Origin: Gilvimarinus polysaccharolyticus
GTDB taxonomy: Bacteria; Pseudomonadota; Gammaproteobacteria; Pseudomonadales; Cellvibrionaceae
Length of the DNA: 64,000 bases
Direction: 5' to 3'
Assembly: GCF_001187555.1 (NCBI RefSeq)
Contig: NZ_LFIJ01000001.1
Coordinates: 584,169-648,168, forward strand
Positions 48,273-57,959 of the stretch are shown in pieces; within the stretch, counting starts at the first letter, position 1; every line of letters starts with the position of its first letter. Made by a program: the position numbers and the translations under genes. The notes under the pieces were generated by a model. The model had not been told where the DNA came from. It saw nothing but the letters and a program-made list of their open reading frames with translations, and did not search any database.

Positions 48273-49694
48273 GTGAGTAAAGATCCATCCTCGCCAGAGC
48301 AATCCAGCGGCGAACCTAGTATCCGTTACGTCAATCTGTATGAATCTGAAAACAAGGTTTATACCCGTCGTATTACCGGTTTTTATCAAAAGTTGCGCCG
48401 TTACACAGGCTTGCCGTTAATCGTCGGTTTTGTGCTAATGCCTTGGCTGTCGATTAACGGACGTCCGGCTATCCTGTTTGATTTGGCCAATCGAAAATTT
48501 CATATCTTCTGGACTACCTTTTGGCCTCAAGACGGGATCTACCTTGCCTGGCTGTTGATTATTGCAGCGTTCTTACTGTTTACCGTGACCGTATTAGTAG
48601 GGCGGGTGTGGTGCGGTTTTACCTGTCCACAAACCGTGTGGACACAGATGTTTGTTTGGGCTGAATTTCTCTGCCAAGGCGACAGAAATAAACGCATAAA
48701 ACTCGATGCTGCGCCTTGGAGTGTTAATAAGCTGTTGCGCATTGGTGCTACGCACGCAATTTGGTTGCTGATTGCGTTGGTGACGGCGTTAACCTTTGTC
48801 GGTTATTTTGTTCCAGTACGCGAGCTGATCAACAGCCTAATTAATATCGACAGTACCGTACCTGTCGTTTTTTGGGTGGGGTTCTTTACCTTTGCAACCT
48901 ACACCAACGCCGGCTTTATGCGTCAGCAGGTGTGCAAGTACATGTGTCCGTACGCTCGTTTTCAGTCGGTGATGTACGATGCTGATACTTTAACGGTTTT
49001 TTATAACAACCTTCGGGGCGAAAAACGTGGCCCACGTAAAATGGGTGATGATTATAAAGCCGAAGGTAAGGGCGATTGCATTGATTGCTCTTGGTGTGTG
49101 CAGGTGTGTCCGGTCGATATTGATATTCGCGATGGAATGCAGGCCGAGTGTATCGACTGCGGTTTGTGCGTGGATGCCTGCAATACCGTGATGGATAAAA
49201 TGGAATATCCGCGAGGGCTAATTAGCTTCACCACGGAGGACGCTATTAAAGAAGGCAAAACCCGAGTGTTGCGGCCGCGCCTAATAGGCTACTTGACGGT
49301 GCTGCTGGTTATGGTCAGCGTGTTTGTTGGCAGTCTTGCCCAGCGTACTCCTCTTGGGCTAGAGGTATTACGCGACCGTGGTGTGCGGATGTATCGCATT
49401 AGCGGTAAAGATGTACAAAACGTCTATACCCTTAAAATTAATAATATGGATAACTATCCGCATCGTTACAACATTAGCTTGGATGGAGATTTTGATTATC
49501 AGCTGCAGGGTTATCGGCCGTTAGAACTTGAGCCGGGCGAGCTGTTAACGGTTCCGGTGCGAGTGGCGGTTAAGCGCAAAGATTTAGACGAGGTTAAATC
49601 CGTGATTGTGTTTACCATAACCGCGCAAGATAACCCGGAGCTAACCACCCGTAACACTTCATCGTTTATCGGGCCGCAGCAGCGCAGTTATTAA
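48273..49694 (+). CDS. ccoG: Cytochrome c oxidase accessory protein CcoG
   Basis: A 473-residue membrane iron-sulfur protein (FixG/RdxA). About five helices surround two ferredoxin-type cysteine clusters, CIDCSWCVQVCP and CIDCGLCVDAC; a further CGFTCPQTVW motif is in the membrane region, and a C-terminal immunoglobulin-like domain is periplasmic. CcoG reduces copper for oxidase assembly in studied species. The start is a GTG at 48273 preceded by AGAGGTG. Confidence 0.94.
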   Translation: MSKDPSSPEQSSGEPSIRYVNLYESENKVYTRRITGFYQKLRRYTGLPLIVGFVLMPWLSINGRPAILFDLANRKFHIFWTTFWPQDGIYLAWLLIIAAFLLFTVTVLVGRVWCGFTCPQTVWTQMFVWAEFLCQGDRNKRIKLDAAPWSVNKLLRIGATHAIWLLIALVTALTFVGYFVPVRELINSLINIDSTVPVVFWVGFFTFATYTNAGFMRQQVCKYMCPYARFQSVMYDADTLTVFYNNLRGEKRGPRKMGDDYKAEGKGDCIDCSWCVQVCPVDIDIRDGMQAECIDCGLCVDACNTVMDKMEYPRGLISFTTEDAIKEGKTRVLRPRLIGYLTVLLVMVSVFVGSLAQRTPLGLEVLRDRGVRMYRISGKDVQNVYTLKINNMDNYPHRYNISLDGDFDYQLQGYRPLELEPGELLTVPVRVAVKRKDLDEVKSVIVFTITAQDNPELTTRNTSSFIGPQQRSY

Positions 49695-49752
49695 ACGCTG
49701 TAACAGTGCGTAATTTTGGCCGCAAAGCGGCTCACAGGTTATAGAGAATTTT

Positions 49753-50283
49753 ATGAGCATAGCGCAAAAAGAAGCAGGCCCTTGGTACCGAGAACCCTGG
49801 TTATGGTTTATTTTATCGCCCTTGATTGTGGTCGTTTTGGTCTCGTCAGTGACCGTCACCTTAGCGCTTAAATACGCAGATGATACGGTTATCGACAACT
49901 ACTACAAAGAGGGGCGCATGATTAACCAGAGCCTCGGGCAAGACCAGCGCGCACGGCAATGGGGTTTGTCGGCAGATGTTAATTGGCAGGCTGCTGCGCA
50001 ACAATTAACGGTGAGCTTGGACTCGGGACAAATTCCAATGCCGGCGAGCTTATCGCTGTGGCTGGATCACCCGTTTGATGAAACACAAGATGTCTTCTTG
50101 GTGTTAGAGCGCCATGGAGAAAACCAATTTAGCGCGACTTTGGCCTCGTTAGATAGCATTTGGTACGTAACGCTAACGCCCGAGCAAGATCGCGCCGAGC
50201 GCAGTGCCGCCCCTTGGCGACTGCGTACCGAAGTTAATTTTATCCAGCATCCGAACGTAACGCTTACGCCACCTGTTCAGTAG
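49753..50283 (+). CDS. ccoH: FixH/CcoH oxidase assembly protein
   Basis: A 176-residue protein with one N-terminal membrane helix (WLWFILSPLIVVVLVSSVTVT) after a polar start containing GPWYREPW, and a periplasmic beta domain. The segment DNYYKEGRMINQSLGQD is the FixH pattern. It assists cbb3 oxidase maturation. It sits between ccoG and ccoI. Confidence 0.92.
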   Translation: MSIAQKEAGPWYREPWLWFILSPLIVVVLVSSVTVTLALKYADDTVIDNYYKEGRMINQSLGQDQRARQWGLSADVNWQAAAQQLTVSLDSGQIPMPASLSLWLDHPFDETQDVFLVLERHGENQFSATLASLDSIWYVTLTPEQDRAERSAAPWRLRTEVNFIQHPNVTLTPPVQ

Positions 50284-50292
50284 TATTACTGT

Positions 50293-52686
50293 ATGTCTTT
50301 TGCTTCTGCCGGCGTGGCTAATGTTCTCTGCTATCATTGCGCAGAGCCTGTGGCTACAGGTTCTGACTATACTGTAGAGATCAACGGCGAATTGCAGCCT
50401 ATGTGCTGTCCCGGCTGTCAGGCTGTCGCCAGTGCGATAGTCGATGGCGGTCTCACCCGTTTTTATCAATACCGCACCGAGGCCAGCGAGCGACCTCAAG
50501 ATGAAACCCCTCCGAGCTGGCAAATTTACGATCTACCCGATCTGCAACAAGATTTTGTCGTCGAGCTGAGCAATGGTCGAGTACAGGCTCACTTACTGCT
50601 CGAAGGCATCAGTTGCGCTGCCTGTAGTTGGCTGATCGAGACACACCTACAGCAGTTTGATGGAGTCGAGCAGGTGCAAGTTAATGTCACCAGCTTTCGC
50701 ACCCAAGTAAGCTACAACCCCGACCTGATTCCGCTAAGTCGAATACTTGCCGAGTTGCACGCTATTGGCTATCGGCCGCGTCCCGCCACAGATGATCAGC
50801 AGCGCGCGCTCGAGCTGCAGGACAATCGTATGGCGCTAATGCGACTTGGGGTGGCCGGCTTTGGCATGATGCAAGCGGGGATGGTGGCCGTTGGTTTGTA
50901 CATGGGCGCCAGCGATGAGTGGCAAACACTGTTGCGTGTTTTAAGTATGGTGCTCTCGACCCCGGTAGTACTTTTTAGCGCCTGGCCGTTTTTTCGCGCC
51001 GCTTGGCATAGCTTAAAAGCTAAACAGTTAATTATGGATGTGCCAGTGGCTCTGGCAGTGGGGTTGGGGTATAGCGCTAGCTGTTGGGCTACCTTTACCG
51101 GCACCGGTGAGGTGTATTTTGAATCCATCTCAATGTTTGTATTCTTCTTGCTGGTGGGGCGTTATCTCGAGATGCGTGCTCGGTACCGTCATCGAATTGG
51201 CGGGGCTAATATTGCCCAGTTGTTACCAGCTGTGGCTAGCCGCTGGGAAGATGACCGCTGGCAGCAAGTTGCGGCTAAAATGCTGCGCGCCAATGACCGT
51301 ATTCGTGTTGCGGCGGGCGATACTTTTCCCGCTGATGGCCAAGTACTTGCCGGTGCCTCGGGGGTAAACGAGGCGCTGTTGACCGGTGAGTCAGTCCCAG
51401 TTGCCAAGCGCGTTGGTAGCTGGGTGATTGCCGGGAGCCAAAATAACGAAAGCCCGTTGGAGGTGCGTGTTAGCGCCACGGGTGGAGAAACCCAGCTGTC
51501 AGCTATCGAGCAATTAATTGCCCGCGCCCAAGCCGAAAAGCCACCGCAAATGGCACTGGCCGATAAAGTCGCACGATATTTTATTGGCGCAGTGCTTGTG
51601 GTGTGTAGTGCGGTGTTTACCGTGTGGCAGTTAGTGGCGCCGGAACGGGCGCTGTGGGTGGCACTGTCAGTCTTAGTGGTGACTTGCCCTTGCGCTTTGG
51701 CCTTGGCAATGCCGACTGCGGTGACCGCAGCTACAGAGTATCTGCGCCGTACCGGGGTGCTGTTAACCCGCGGTCATGTGCTGGAGACTTTAACCAAAGT
51801 TAATCGGGTTATTTTTGATAAAACCGGCACCTTAACTCAGGGGCAATTGTACGTTGCCGAGGTGCAACCGTTGGCTTCAGGGGTGACCGGTGAGCATTTG
51901 TTGGCACTGTGCGCGGCGTTAGAGCAGGGCAGTAATCATCCCATCGCGCGAGCTTTTTCTGAGTATGATGCGGGATTTGAGGTTGAGTCGTTGCGGCAGG
52001 TAACCGGCGGTGGTGTTAGCGGTTGTATTGAGGCGGCTAACTATCGGTTAGGCAACACAATGTTCGCCGCGGCCGAGCAACCACCCGAGCTTCCGCCCGG
52101 ACCATATTTGTGGCTACTGTTAACTCGCAACGATGTGCCTTATGGCTTTATTGGCTTGGCTGACAAAGTCCGCGATGAAGCGGCCGAGGTGGTTGCGGCA
52201 CTGCTGCAAAAGGGGCTGGCGGTAGAGTTGCTGAGCGGCGACACCCACGACAACACCGCGCGTTTAGCGCAAGAGGTTGGTATAGCTTGCTACCAAGGTG
52301 GTGCATCACCAGCGGATAAACTGGCGCGACTGCAGCACTGCCAAGCACAGGGCGATGTGATTTTGATGGTCGGGGATGGCATTAATGATGTGCCCACTTT
52401 ATCGGGTGCTGATGTCTCCATTGCCATGGCCGGTGCTACCGATCTGGCGCGCACCCATGCCGATTGCTTACTGCTGCAGCATAGCTTACAGCCATTGCTG
52501 CTGTGTTTGAGTCGAGCTCACGCTACTCGTCGGGTTATTCGGCAAAACCTAACGCTATCGCTTGTGTACAATAGTTTAGCGTTGCCGCTGGCAGCTCTGG
52601 GTTTAATACCGCCTTGGGCGGCGGCCTTGGGCATGACGGCCAGCTCGCTGCTGGTGGTGCTAAATGCGCTGCGCTTAACACGCTGA
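50293..52686 (+). CDS. ccoI: Copper-transporting P-type ATPase CcoI
   Basis: A 797-residue P1B-type ATPase. An N-terminal Cys-rich region (CYHC, CCPGCQ) precedes a heavy-metal domain (GISCAACSWLIETHL). Transmembrane Cys-Pro-Cys is in VTCPCALALAMP, the phosphorylated Asp in FDKTGTLT, and the hinge in GDGINDVPTLSGADV. It supplies copper to the CuB centre of CcoN. Nine bases after ccoH. Confidence 0.96.
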   Translation: MSFASAGVANVLCYHCAEPVATGSDYTVEINGELQPMCCPGCQAVASAIVDGGLTRFYQYRTEASERPQDETPPSWQIYDLPDLQQDFVVELSNGRVQAHLLLEGISCAACSWLIETHLQQFDGVEQVQVNVTSFRTQVSYNPDLIPLSRILAELHAIGYRPRPATDDQQRALELQDNRMALMRLGVAGFGMMQAGMVAVGLYMGASDEWQTLLRVLSMVLSTPVVLFSAWPFFRAAWHSLKAKQLIMDVPVALAVGLGYSASCWATFTGTGEVYFESISMFVFFLLVGRYLEMRARYRHRIGGANIAQLLPAVASRWEDDRWQQVAAKMLRANDRIRVAAGDTFPADGQVLAGASGVNEALLTGESVPVAKRVGSWVIAGSQNNESPLEVRVSATGGETQLSAIEQLIARAQAEKPPQMALADKVARYFIGAVLVVCSAVFTVWQLVAPERALWVALSVLVVTCPCALALAMPTAVTAATEYLRRTGVLLTRGHVLETLTKVNRVIFDKTGTLTQGQLYVAEVQPLASGVTGEHLLALCAALEQGSNHPIARAFSEYDAGFEVESLRQVTGGGVSGCIEAANYRLGNTMFAAAEQPPELPPGPYLWLLLTRNDVPYGFIGLADKVRDEAAEVVAALLQKGLAVELLSGDTHDNTARLAQEVGIACYQGGASPADKLARLQHCQAQGDVILMVGDGINDVPTLSGADVSIAMAGATDLARTHADCLLLQHSLQPLLLCLSRAHATRRVIRQNLTLSLVYNSLALPLAALGLIPPWAAALGMTASSLLVVLNALRLTR

Positions 52687-52705
52687 TGACCTTAGAGGTT
52701 TTGCT

Positions 52706-52951
52706 GTGAACATTTTGTATTTACTGATACCTATTGCTTTGGTTTTTGTGGCAATTGCCGTGCGGGTATTGTTTTGGGCAATCAACTCTGGGCAGTACGA
52801 CAACCTAGATACCGAAGCGCACCGTATTTTATTTGATAGTGACGAGCCAGCTGACTCGGCTGACACGCTTAAGCATTCCCCAAGCGCGGGCGCCAAGCCA
52901 GCAGTGGTGAGTGGGCCTAACAACAACCCTAGTGAGTCTGACAATGATTGA
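52706..52951 (+). CDS. ccoS: cbb3 oxidase maturation protein CcoS
   Basis: An 81-residue protein beginning MNILYLLIPIALVFV with one membrane helix and the family segment FWAINSGQYDNLDTEAHRIL. The remaining tail is polar and Ser/Pro-rich. Start is a GTG at 52706. Its end overlaps the next gene by eight bases. Confidence 0.93.
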   Translation: MNILYLLIPIALVFVAIAVRVLFWAINSGQYDNLDTEAHRILFDSDEPADSADTLKHSPSAGAKPAVVSGPNNNPSESDND

Positions 52952-53681
52952 CCTTTCTGCGCTAACCACCGGTTTATTACTGGGTTTTTTTAGTAGTACT
53001 CACTGCTTGGGAATGTGTGGCGGTATTATGGGGGCGCTGACGATGGCGGTCGAAAGCCCATCCAAGCTGCGCTCGGGGGCGATTGTGGTGTGTTATAACC
53101 TAGGTCGTTTATCCAGTTATGCGCTTTTAGGGGCAGTGTTTGGCGCTTTTGGTGAAACAATCTACGCTTTAGGCGCGGCTACCGTGCTGCGAGTAGTTGC
53201 GGCGTTGCTGTTGTTTGCGATGGCATTGTATTTGGCCGGCTGGTGGCGTGGTTTATTAAAACTAGAGGCTCTCGGTCAGTATTTGTGGCGTTATATCCAG
53301 CCCTTTGGTCGCGCTTTAATGCCAGTGCGTGGCCCATTGCCTGCATTAGGGCTTGGTTTTATTTGGGGATGGCTGCCTTGCGGGTTGGTTTACAGTGCGC
53401 TTGGTTATGCCATGACACAGCCGGCGGCCTCGGCTGGGGCTTTGTTTATGTTGGCCTTTGGCGTGGGTACATTACCCGCTATTTTATTGGCCGCTTTTGC
53501 CACTGCGCGGGTGCGTAGTTGGGCTCAGCGGCGCAGTTTGCGTTTAGCCGGCGCGCTATTGTTGGTGGTTTTTGCGGCTTGGACCCTTTATGGCGCACTC
53601 GCTCCAGGTCACGCTCATCACAATCACGCCCCTGCAGCTCCGGCGAGTGAGGCTGTGGACCATTCACATCATCACCACTAA
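52944..53681 (+). CDS. SafE/TauE-like membrane protein with histidine-rich tail
   Basis: A 245-residue membrane protein with about six helices. It starts MIDLSALTTGLLLGFFSSTHCLGMCGGIMGAL: the STHCLGMCGG motif, repeated in spirit by WGWLPCGLVYSAL, marks the SafE-type family (DUF with two membrane Cys/His motifs) often encoded after ccoS. The C-terminus is rich in histidine (HAHHNHAPAAP, then DHSHHHH). The metal-like residues and position suggest a copper role in oxidase assembly, by inference. I chose ATG 52944, overlapping ccoS; an in-frame ATG at 52911 lies inside ccoS. Confidence 0.85.
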   Translation: MIDLSALTTGLLLGFFSSTHCLGMCGGIMGALTMAVESPSKLRSGAIVVCYNLGRLSSYALLGAVFGAFGETIYALGAATVLRVVAALLLFAMALYLAGWWRGLLKLEALGQYLWRYIQPFGRALMPVRGPLPALGLGFIWGWLPCGLVYSALGYAMTQPAASAGALFMLAFGVGTLPAILLAAFATARVRSWAQRRSLRLAGALLLVVFAAWTLYGALAPGHAHHNHAPAAPASEAVDHSHHHH

Positions 53682-53871
53682 AATGACAAGAAGTGATCGA
53701 GGTCACAACGGCTCAGTTGTTTTGTGATCGTTGTTACACTTTTATATGGCGCGAAATCACTATCGTGGTAATCTTCATCTGCGATTAAAGAATGATTAAC
53801 AAAAGTGCCTGAGGTTAAGCCAAAACTTGGGATCTGAAAGCTGTTTGTACCGGTGTTGATGTAATTTCTAT

Positions 53872-55671
53872 ATGCTAAAACCTAAAGCTTTCAATGGCTT
53901 GAGTTTGTTTCAGATATGCCTGCAAGGCTCTAAACAAGCGCGCAGGCACAGCCTAAGCCGACGCTCACTTATGGCGTGTCTATTATTTTCTTGTATTTTA
54001 CCGGTACTGGCGCAGGCTAGTGAGTCTGAGTTAGAGCAACAGCTTCGCCATATTGAAGAGTCCTTACCCGAAGGTTGCCAGCAGCTGGATATTCGTCAGA
54101 CGATACGCAGCCGCTTTACCGGCAACCGTTTAAGCTCGGCCGACATTGAAGAGCTAGAGGGGATGACAATTCGAGCGATTGGATTTTTGCAGGTCGGGGT
54201 TTTTGATGAAGAAAATCCAGACGAAAACAATAGCTTGTACCGATTTTTAAATAAAATTCATATCAACACAAAAGAATATGTGGTTGCCCCTCAGTTGCTG
54301 TTTGAGGAAGGCGATAGTCTCAACGCTAATATCATTTTAGAAACCGAACGTTTACTGCGTACTCGGGGGTATTTTTATACCGCGTTTATTGTGCCCCATG
54401 TGATTTGTAATGGGCAAGTAGATTTGGTCGTCGTTACTCGCGACAGCTGGTCCTTGGAAGTTGAAGCCTCATTTAGTCACAGTGGTGGTGATTCATCATC
54501 GGGCTTTGGCTTTAGCGATGGCAATATATTTGGTTCGGGCAATAGCTTTTCTATTGGTTACGAGCAAGAGAATGAAAGCAAAGGTATGAATTACACCTTT
54601 CGCAGTGACCACTTTCTAAACTCTCGTGTTGCAACGCGAATTTCCTACGCCGATAAATCAGACGGCGAAGACACGGTGGTCGAGGCTAAGCTACCTTTTT
54701 ATTCCCGCTCTACGGTATGGGCCGGTGGTGCGGCTTATCGCGATACGGGTGAGAATGAAATTATTCGTGCAAAAGGCGAAGAAATAAGCCGATTTAGACA
54801 TGAAAAGGTTTATCAAGAAGCCTATGTTGGCCGTTTACTACACACAAATAAAAATTCAACTCAGCGTATTTTGCTAGGTTTAGCCAGTGAAGACGATACT
54901 TTTTACGAAAATGACGGAACATTTTTGGGAATACCCGATGCCCGTGGCGCGCAATATCCATGGGTAGAATACCGTTACCTCGAAGATCACTACGCGGTGT
55001 ACCGCAACCTGAATCAGATTCAGCGGACCGAAGATGTGGCAATGGGTATCACCTTTGATTTTAGATTGGGTTATGGCAAAGCTTCACCAGCAGAACACGG
55101 CGATTTGATACGTTACATTGGTAACTATCAACAAATAATCGGCGTTGGAGATGACCATTTATTAATTCTTAATGTGAGTGTGGACGGCCGCGATCATTTA
55201 GATTCCGATGGCCATGATAGTGCTATTTGGCGCACTAAAGCCGCCTACAACATCATGCAAGATGTGAATAATCGTTGGTATGCCAGTATCGGTTATGATG
55301 CGGGCCAAGATTTAGAACAATATGAAGAGCTAACCGTGGGCGGCAGCGCAGGTATGCGTGGTTACCCAGCAGATTTTCAACGTGGTAAAAAGCGCATGAT
55401 CGCGACAGTTGAGCGTCGTTATTATTCTGACTGGCATTTATTTAACCTTGTGAGAGTTGGCGCGGTTGGCTTTGTCGAGGCGGGTAAGGCATGGGATGGC
55501 CCGATCCAAGATAACAATAAAGTGCTTGCTGATGTGGGGTTTGGTTTACGGTTTAGCTCCAGTAAAGCCCGTGTCGGAAGTGTTGTGCACGTCGATATTT
55601 CGACTCCTTTAGTTGCCAAAGACGGCATTGATAAGTACCAGCTTATTATTGAAGCCAAAAGACAATTTTAG
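53872..55671 (+). CDS. Omp85/ShlB-type outer membrane protein
   Basis: A 599-residue outer membrane protein. A long leader with many Arg precedes the signal core (MACLLFSCILPVLAQASE, about residues 34-51). One or two POTRA-like domains follow (about 95-200; LLRTRGYFYTAFIVPHVIC), then a beta barrel ending in F. The MRGYP motif near residue 500 corresponds to the VRGY of Omp85 proteins, which insert in the barrel. It could be a TamA- or TpsB-like transporter; no exoprotein gene is adjacent. Substrate unknown. Confidence 0.82.
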   Translation: MLKPKAFNGLSLFQICLQGSKQARRHSLSRRSLMACLLFSCILPVLAQASESELEQQLRHIEESLPEGCQQLDIRQTIRSRFTGNRLSSADIEELEGMTIRAIGFLQVGVFDEENPDENNSLYRFLNKIHINTKEYVVAPQLLFEEGDSLNANIILETERLLRTRGYFYTAFIVPHVICNGQVDLVVVTRDSWSLEVEASFSHSGGDSSSGFGFSDGNIFGSGNSFSIGYEQENESKGMNYTFRSDHFLNSRVATRISYADKSDGEDTVVEAKLPFYSRSTVWAGGAAYRDTGENEIIRAKGEEISRFRHEKVYQEAYVGRLLHTNKNSTQRILLGLASEDDTFYENDGTFLGIPDARGAQYPWVEYRYLEDHYAVYRNLNQIQRTEDVAMGITFDFRLGYGKASPAEHGDLIRYIGNYQQIIGVGDDHLLILNVSVDGRDHLDSDGHDSAIWRTKAAYNIMQDVNNRWYASIGYDAGQDLEQYEELTVGGSAGMRGYPADFQRGKKRMIATVERRYYSDWHLFNLVRVGAVGFVEAGKAWDGPIQDNNKVLADVGFGLRFSSSKARVGSVVHVDISTPLVAKDGIDKYQLIIEAKRQF

Positions 55672-55764
55672 TCGGTGACATAAAACCAATGATTAATGTG
55701 ATTGGCGATTATTCTGTTTTTATATAAATGAACATATCTAAAAATTAACAAATAGGGACGCACG

Positions 55765-57081
55765 ATGAAAAAGATTTTAGGGTTACTGCTATTGGTTGTG
55801 GCTTATGTTGGCTTAAGTTATTACTCGGGGGTGGTGGGTGAACAATACATCAAACAGCAGGTCGAGCTTAATCGTGTACAAGCAAGTAATGCTAATTTAA
55901 TATTGGATGTGTCTCATTATGAGCGCGGCGTATTTCAAAGCACCTTTGATTTTAGTGCGCAAACAAATGCCCAGCAGTTTGATATAGAGTCAGTCACGGT
56001 TAACTCAAAAGCACAAGTTTTTCATGGCCCGATTATTTTTGCCGGCGGTTTGAAGTTTGGTTGGTTTTACGCTCGCACAGAGAACTCGTTAAGCACCAGC
56101 GATGCTGAAATAAATGTCCTAACAGCAAAGTTTCTACCTGAAGGGCTTGGCCGCTTAAGTATGTTAGGTGAATACGGCGGTGGTTATGATGCCAATTGGC
56201 GCACCGAGGTTATTACCTATCAAGATACTGACGGTCAGTTTAACGTTGCAGGTTTAGATGTTCACAGTAAAGGTGCTTTTGATACTTTAGATTCCAACAG
56301 TACGATCACGACTGGCGAGATTACCGCGCGCACTAGCGATGGCACTCAGTTGCAGATAACGCCGCTACACGGCGAGCTTGATGTGACCTTTATTGCGCCA
56401 AAAGTGCCTCTTAGCTCGGGCAGTTTTAAGACCGACACATTTACCATTACCTCGGCCAACGGCCAGAAGAGTGTCATTAACAATATTAATTTTGAGCAGC
56501 GCCAACGTTTAGAGCACGCCAACGTAGATTCTAAAGTACGTATCAGTGTTCAAGATGTTGAAGGCTCGCTGGCTATGAGCAACTTGTACTATGAGGTGGA
56601 GCTTAATCAAGTCACCCAGGCGGCTATCGTTGCGTGGACCGAGTTGTCACCTAAGCTGCAAGTCAGTGAAGACTTTAGTGCGCACGAGCAAGAGCTGCGC
56701 GATGCTTTGAGCTTACTGCTACATAAAGATTTGGCGTTGCTGATGGCAAGTGGCGTTGAAACAATGGGTGGTTACGCCAGCGTTAAGTTTGACTTGAATT
56801 ATGTGCCTCCTGTTGCAGGGCAGACCTTGGCAGGCTTGAATACCGCAGATGAGTATTTAAGTTTGGTTAAAGGCAGTGGCCAAATTATTATCTCTAAAGA
56901 GATTATGACCGGCACGCCGCTGTTGATGCTGTTATCCCCTTATATGGATACTTACATTGTGCAACAGGGTGATGAGTATATCGTTAATGCTCGAATCAGT
57001 GATGGTAAATTATGGTTGGCTGACACCCCGATTGACCTGGCCCCCTATGTCGCGGCTTACTTAGGGGCGTTAACCCAGTAG
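55765..57081 (+). CDS. DUF945 (YdgA-family) protein
   Basis: A 438-residue protein. It starts MKKILGLLLLVVAYVGLSYY, an uncleaved or signal helix, and continues with the DUF945 pattern (SHYERGVFQSTFDFS; FHGPIIFAGGLKFG). The family is found in the periplasm or inner membrane of gammaproteobacteria; function unknown. It is 93 bases after the Omp85 gene, possibly one transcript. Confidence 0.82.
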   Translation: MKKILGLLLLVVAYVGLSYYSGVVGEQYIKQQVELNRVQASNANLILDVSHYERGVFQSTFDFSAQTNAQQFDIESVTVNSKAQVFHGPIIFAGGLKFGWFYARTENSLSTSDAEINVLTAKFLPEGLGRLSMLGEYGGGYDANWRTEVITYQDTDGQFNVAGLDVHSKGAFDTLDSNSTITTGEITARTSDGTQLQITPLHGELDVTFIAPKVPLSSGSFKTDTFTITSANGQKSVINNINFEQRQRLEHANVDSKVRISVQDVEGSLAMSNLYYEVELNQVTQAAIVAWTELSPKLQVSEDFSAHEQELRDALSLLLHKDLALLMASGVETMGGYASVKFDLNYVPPVAGQTLAGLNTADEYLSLVKGSGQIIISKEIMTGTPLLMLLSPYMDTYIVQQGDEYIVNARISDGKLWLADTPIDLAPYVAAYLGALTQ

Positions 57082-57194
57082 TAACACCTATGCTTTTCAG
57101 TAGTTTACATAAACGCAACAAGGTTTTTCATAGCAGGGGGTACTCTGTAAGGGTAGTAATTAGTTCATTACTGTTTAACTCTTGGAGATACCCA

Positions 57195-57665
57195 ATGAAA
57201 AAGACATTGACTACTTTGGCTTTAGCCTCGGCACTGGTGCTAACTACCGCAGCATTTGCTGGTAACGGTCCGCGCGGTGATATGAACGGCCCAAGCATGT
57301 TGCTTAACGAGCGTGTTATTGAACGTTTAGCGTTGACGGATGATCAGCAGGATCGTATTGGTGAGCTGATCGCGGTACATCGCAGTCAGCACCAGCAAGG
57401 CGAGCGTAAAACAGTTGCTAAGCAAGAGCGTGAAGCTATGGATGCGCTCATGGCCGAGCCCGAATTTGACGAGGCTGCTGCTCGGGCATTGTTAAGCGCC
57501 GGTACCGAGCGCCGTTTAGAAGGTATTAAACTGCAGCATGAGCTTGCCCAGGTGCTAACCTCAGAGCAACGTGAGCAACTTGAAAAAATGCGTAAACGTC
57601 ACAAAGGTAAACGTCGTCAAGACGGTGATCGTCGCGATGAGCGTCGCAATAGTAACGACGAATAA
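57195..57665 (+). CDS. Spy/CpxP-like periplasmic protein
   Basis: A 156-residue exported helical protein. The signal peptide ends at AFAG near residue 22. Two LTxxQ-type motifs, LTDDQQDRI and LTSEQREQL, define the Spy/CpxP family, and the C-terminus is very Lys/Arg-rich (MRKRHKGKRRQDGDRRDERR). I start at 57195, where GGAG lies 8 bases upstream; an upstream in-frame ATG at 57090 would add 35 residues ahead of the signal. It faces the CpxAR-like pair, as expected for a stress chaperone or inhibitor of the kinase. Confidence 0.87.
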   Translation: MKKTLTTLALASALVLTTAAFAGNGPRGDMNGPSMLLNERVIERLALTDDQQDRIGELIAVHRSQHQQGERKTVAKQEREAMDALMAEPEFDEAAARALLSAGTERRLEGIKLQHELAQVLTSEQREQLEKMRKRHKGKRRQDGDRRDERRNSNDE

Positions 57666-57694
57666 CACTAGCTGATGATTTGTAATATCCAACA

Positions 57695-57723
57695 AGCGGC
57701 GCCTTAGGGCGCCGCTTTTTTTT
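57695..57723 (+). terminator. Intrinsic terminator of the Spy/CpxP-like gene
   Basis: AGCGGCGCC / GGCGCCGCT, a nine-base perfect GC-rich stem with loop TTAG, followed by at least seven T residues, 30 bases after the stop. Confidence 0.93.
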
Positions 57724-57820
57724 GCGTGGATTGTATTGTTGGAGCAATTTTTTTGTTATCACTTTAGCAGTTTTGATTTGCCAGACACTACCGTATTAAA
57801 GTGACGTCCGAAGTATTGGG

Positions 57821-57959
57821 TGACGTGCAGGGATGCACTAATGTCGGCAAGAGCCAAGGAGGGCGGAGCCGATGACGTGCAGGGATGCACTAATGTCGGC
57901 AAGAGCCAAGGAGGGCGGAGCCGATGACGTGCAGGGATGCACTAATGTCGGCAAGAGCC
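57821..57959. repeat. 52-bp tandem repeat, 2.7 copies
   Basis: A unit of 52 bases starting TGACGTGCAGGGATGCACTA occurs at 57821 and 57873 in full and at 57925-57959 in part (35 bases). The copies are identical by eye. Each contains a small hairpin GTGCA-GGGA-TGCAC. The period is not a multiple of three and no reading frame spans it, so it is not coding. Confidence 0.93.

Noticed and set aside
53690-53760. FNR box after the cbb3 cluster
   Set aside because: TGATC-containing strings are present but do not fit TTGAT-N4-ATCAA.
57821-57959. CRISPR array
   Set aside because: The whole 52-bp unit repeats without unique spacers, only 2.7 copies exist and no cas gene is in the window.
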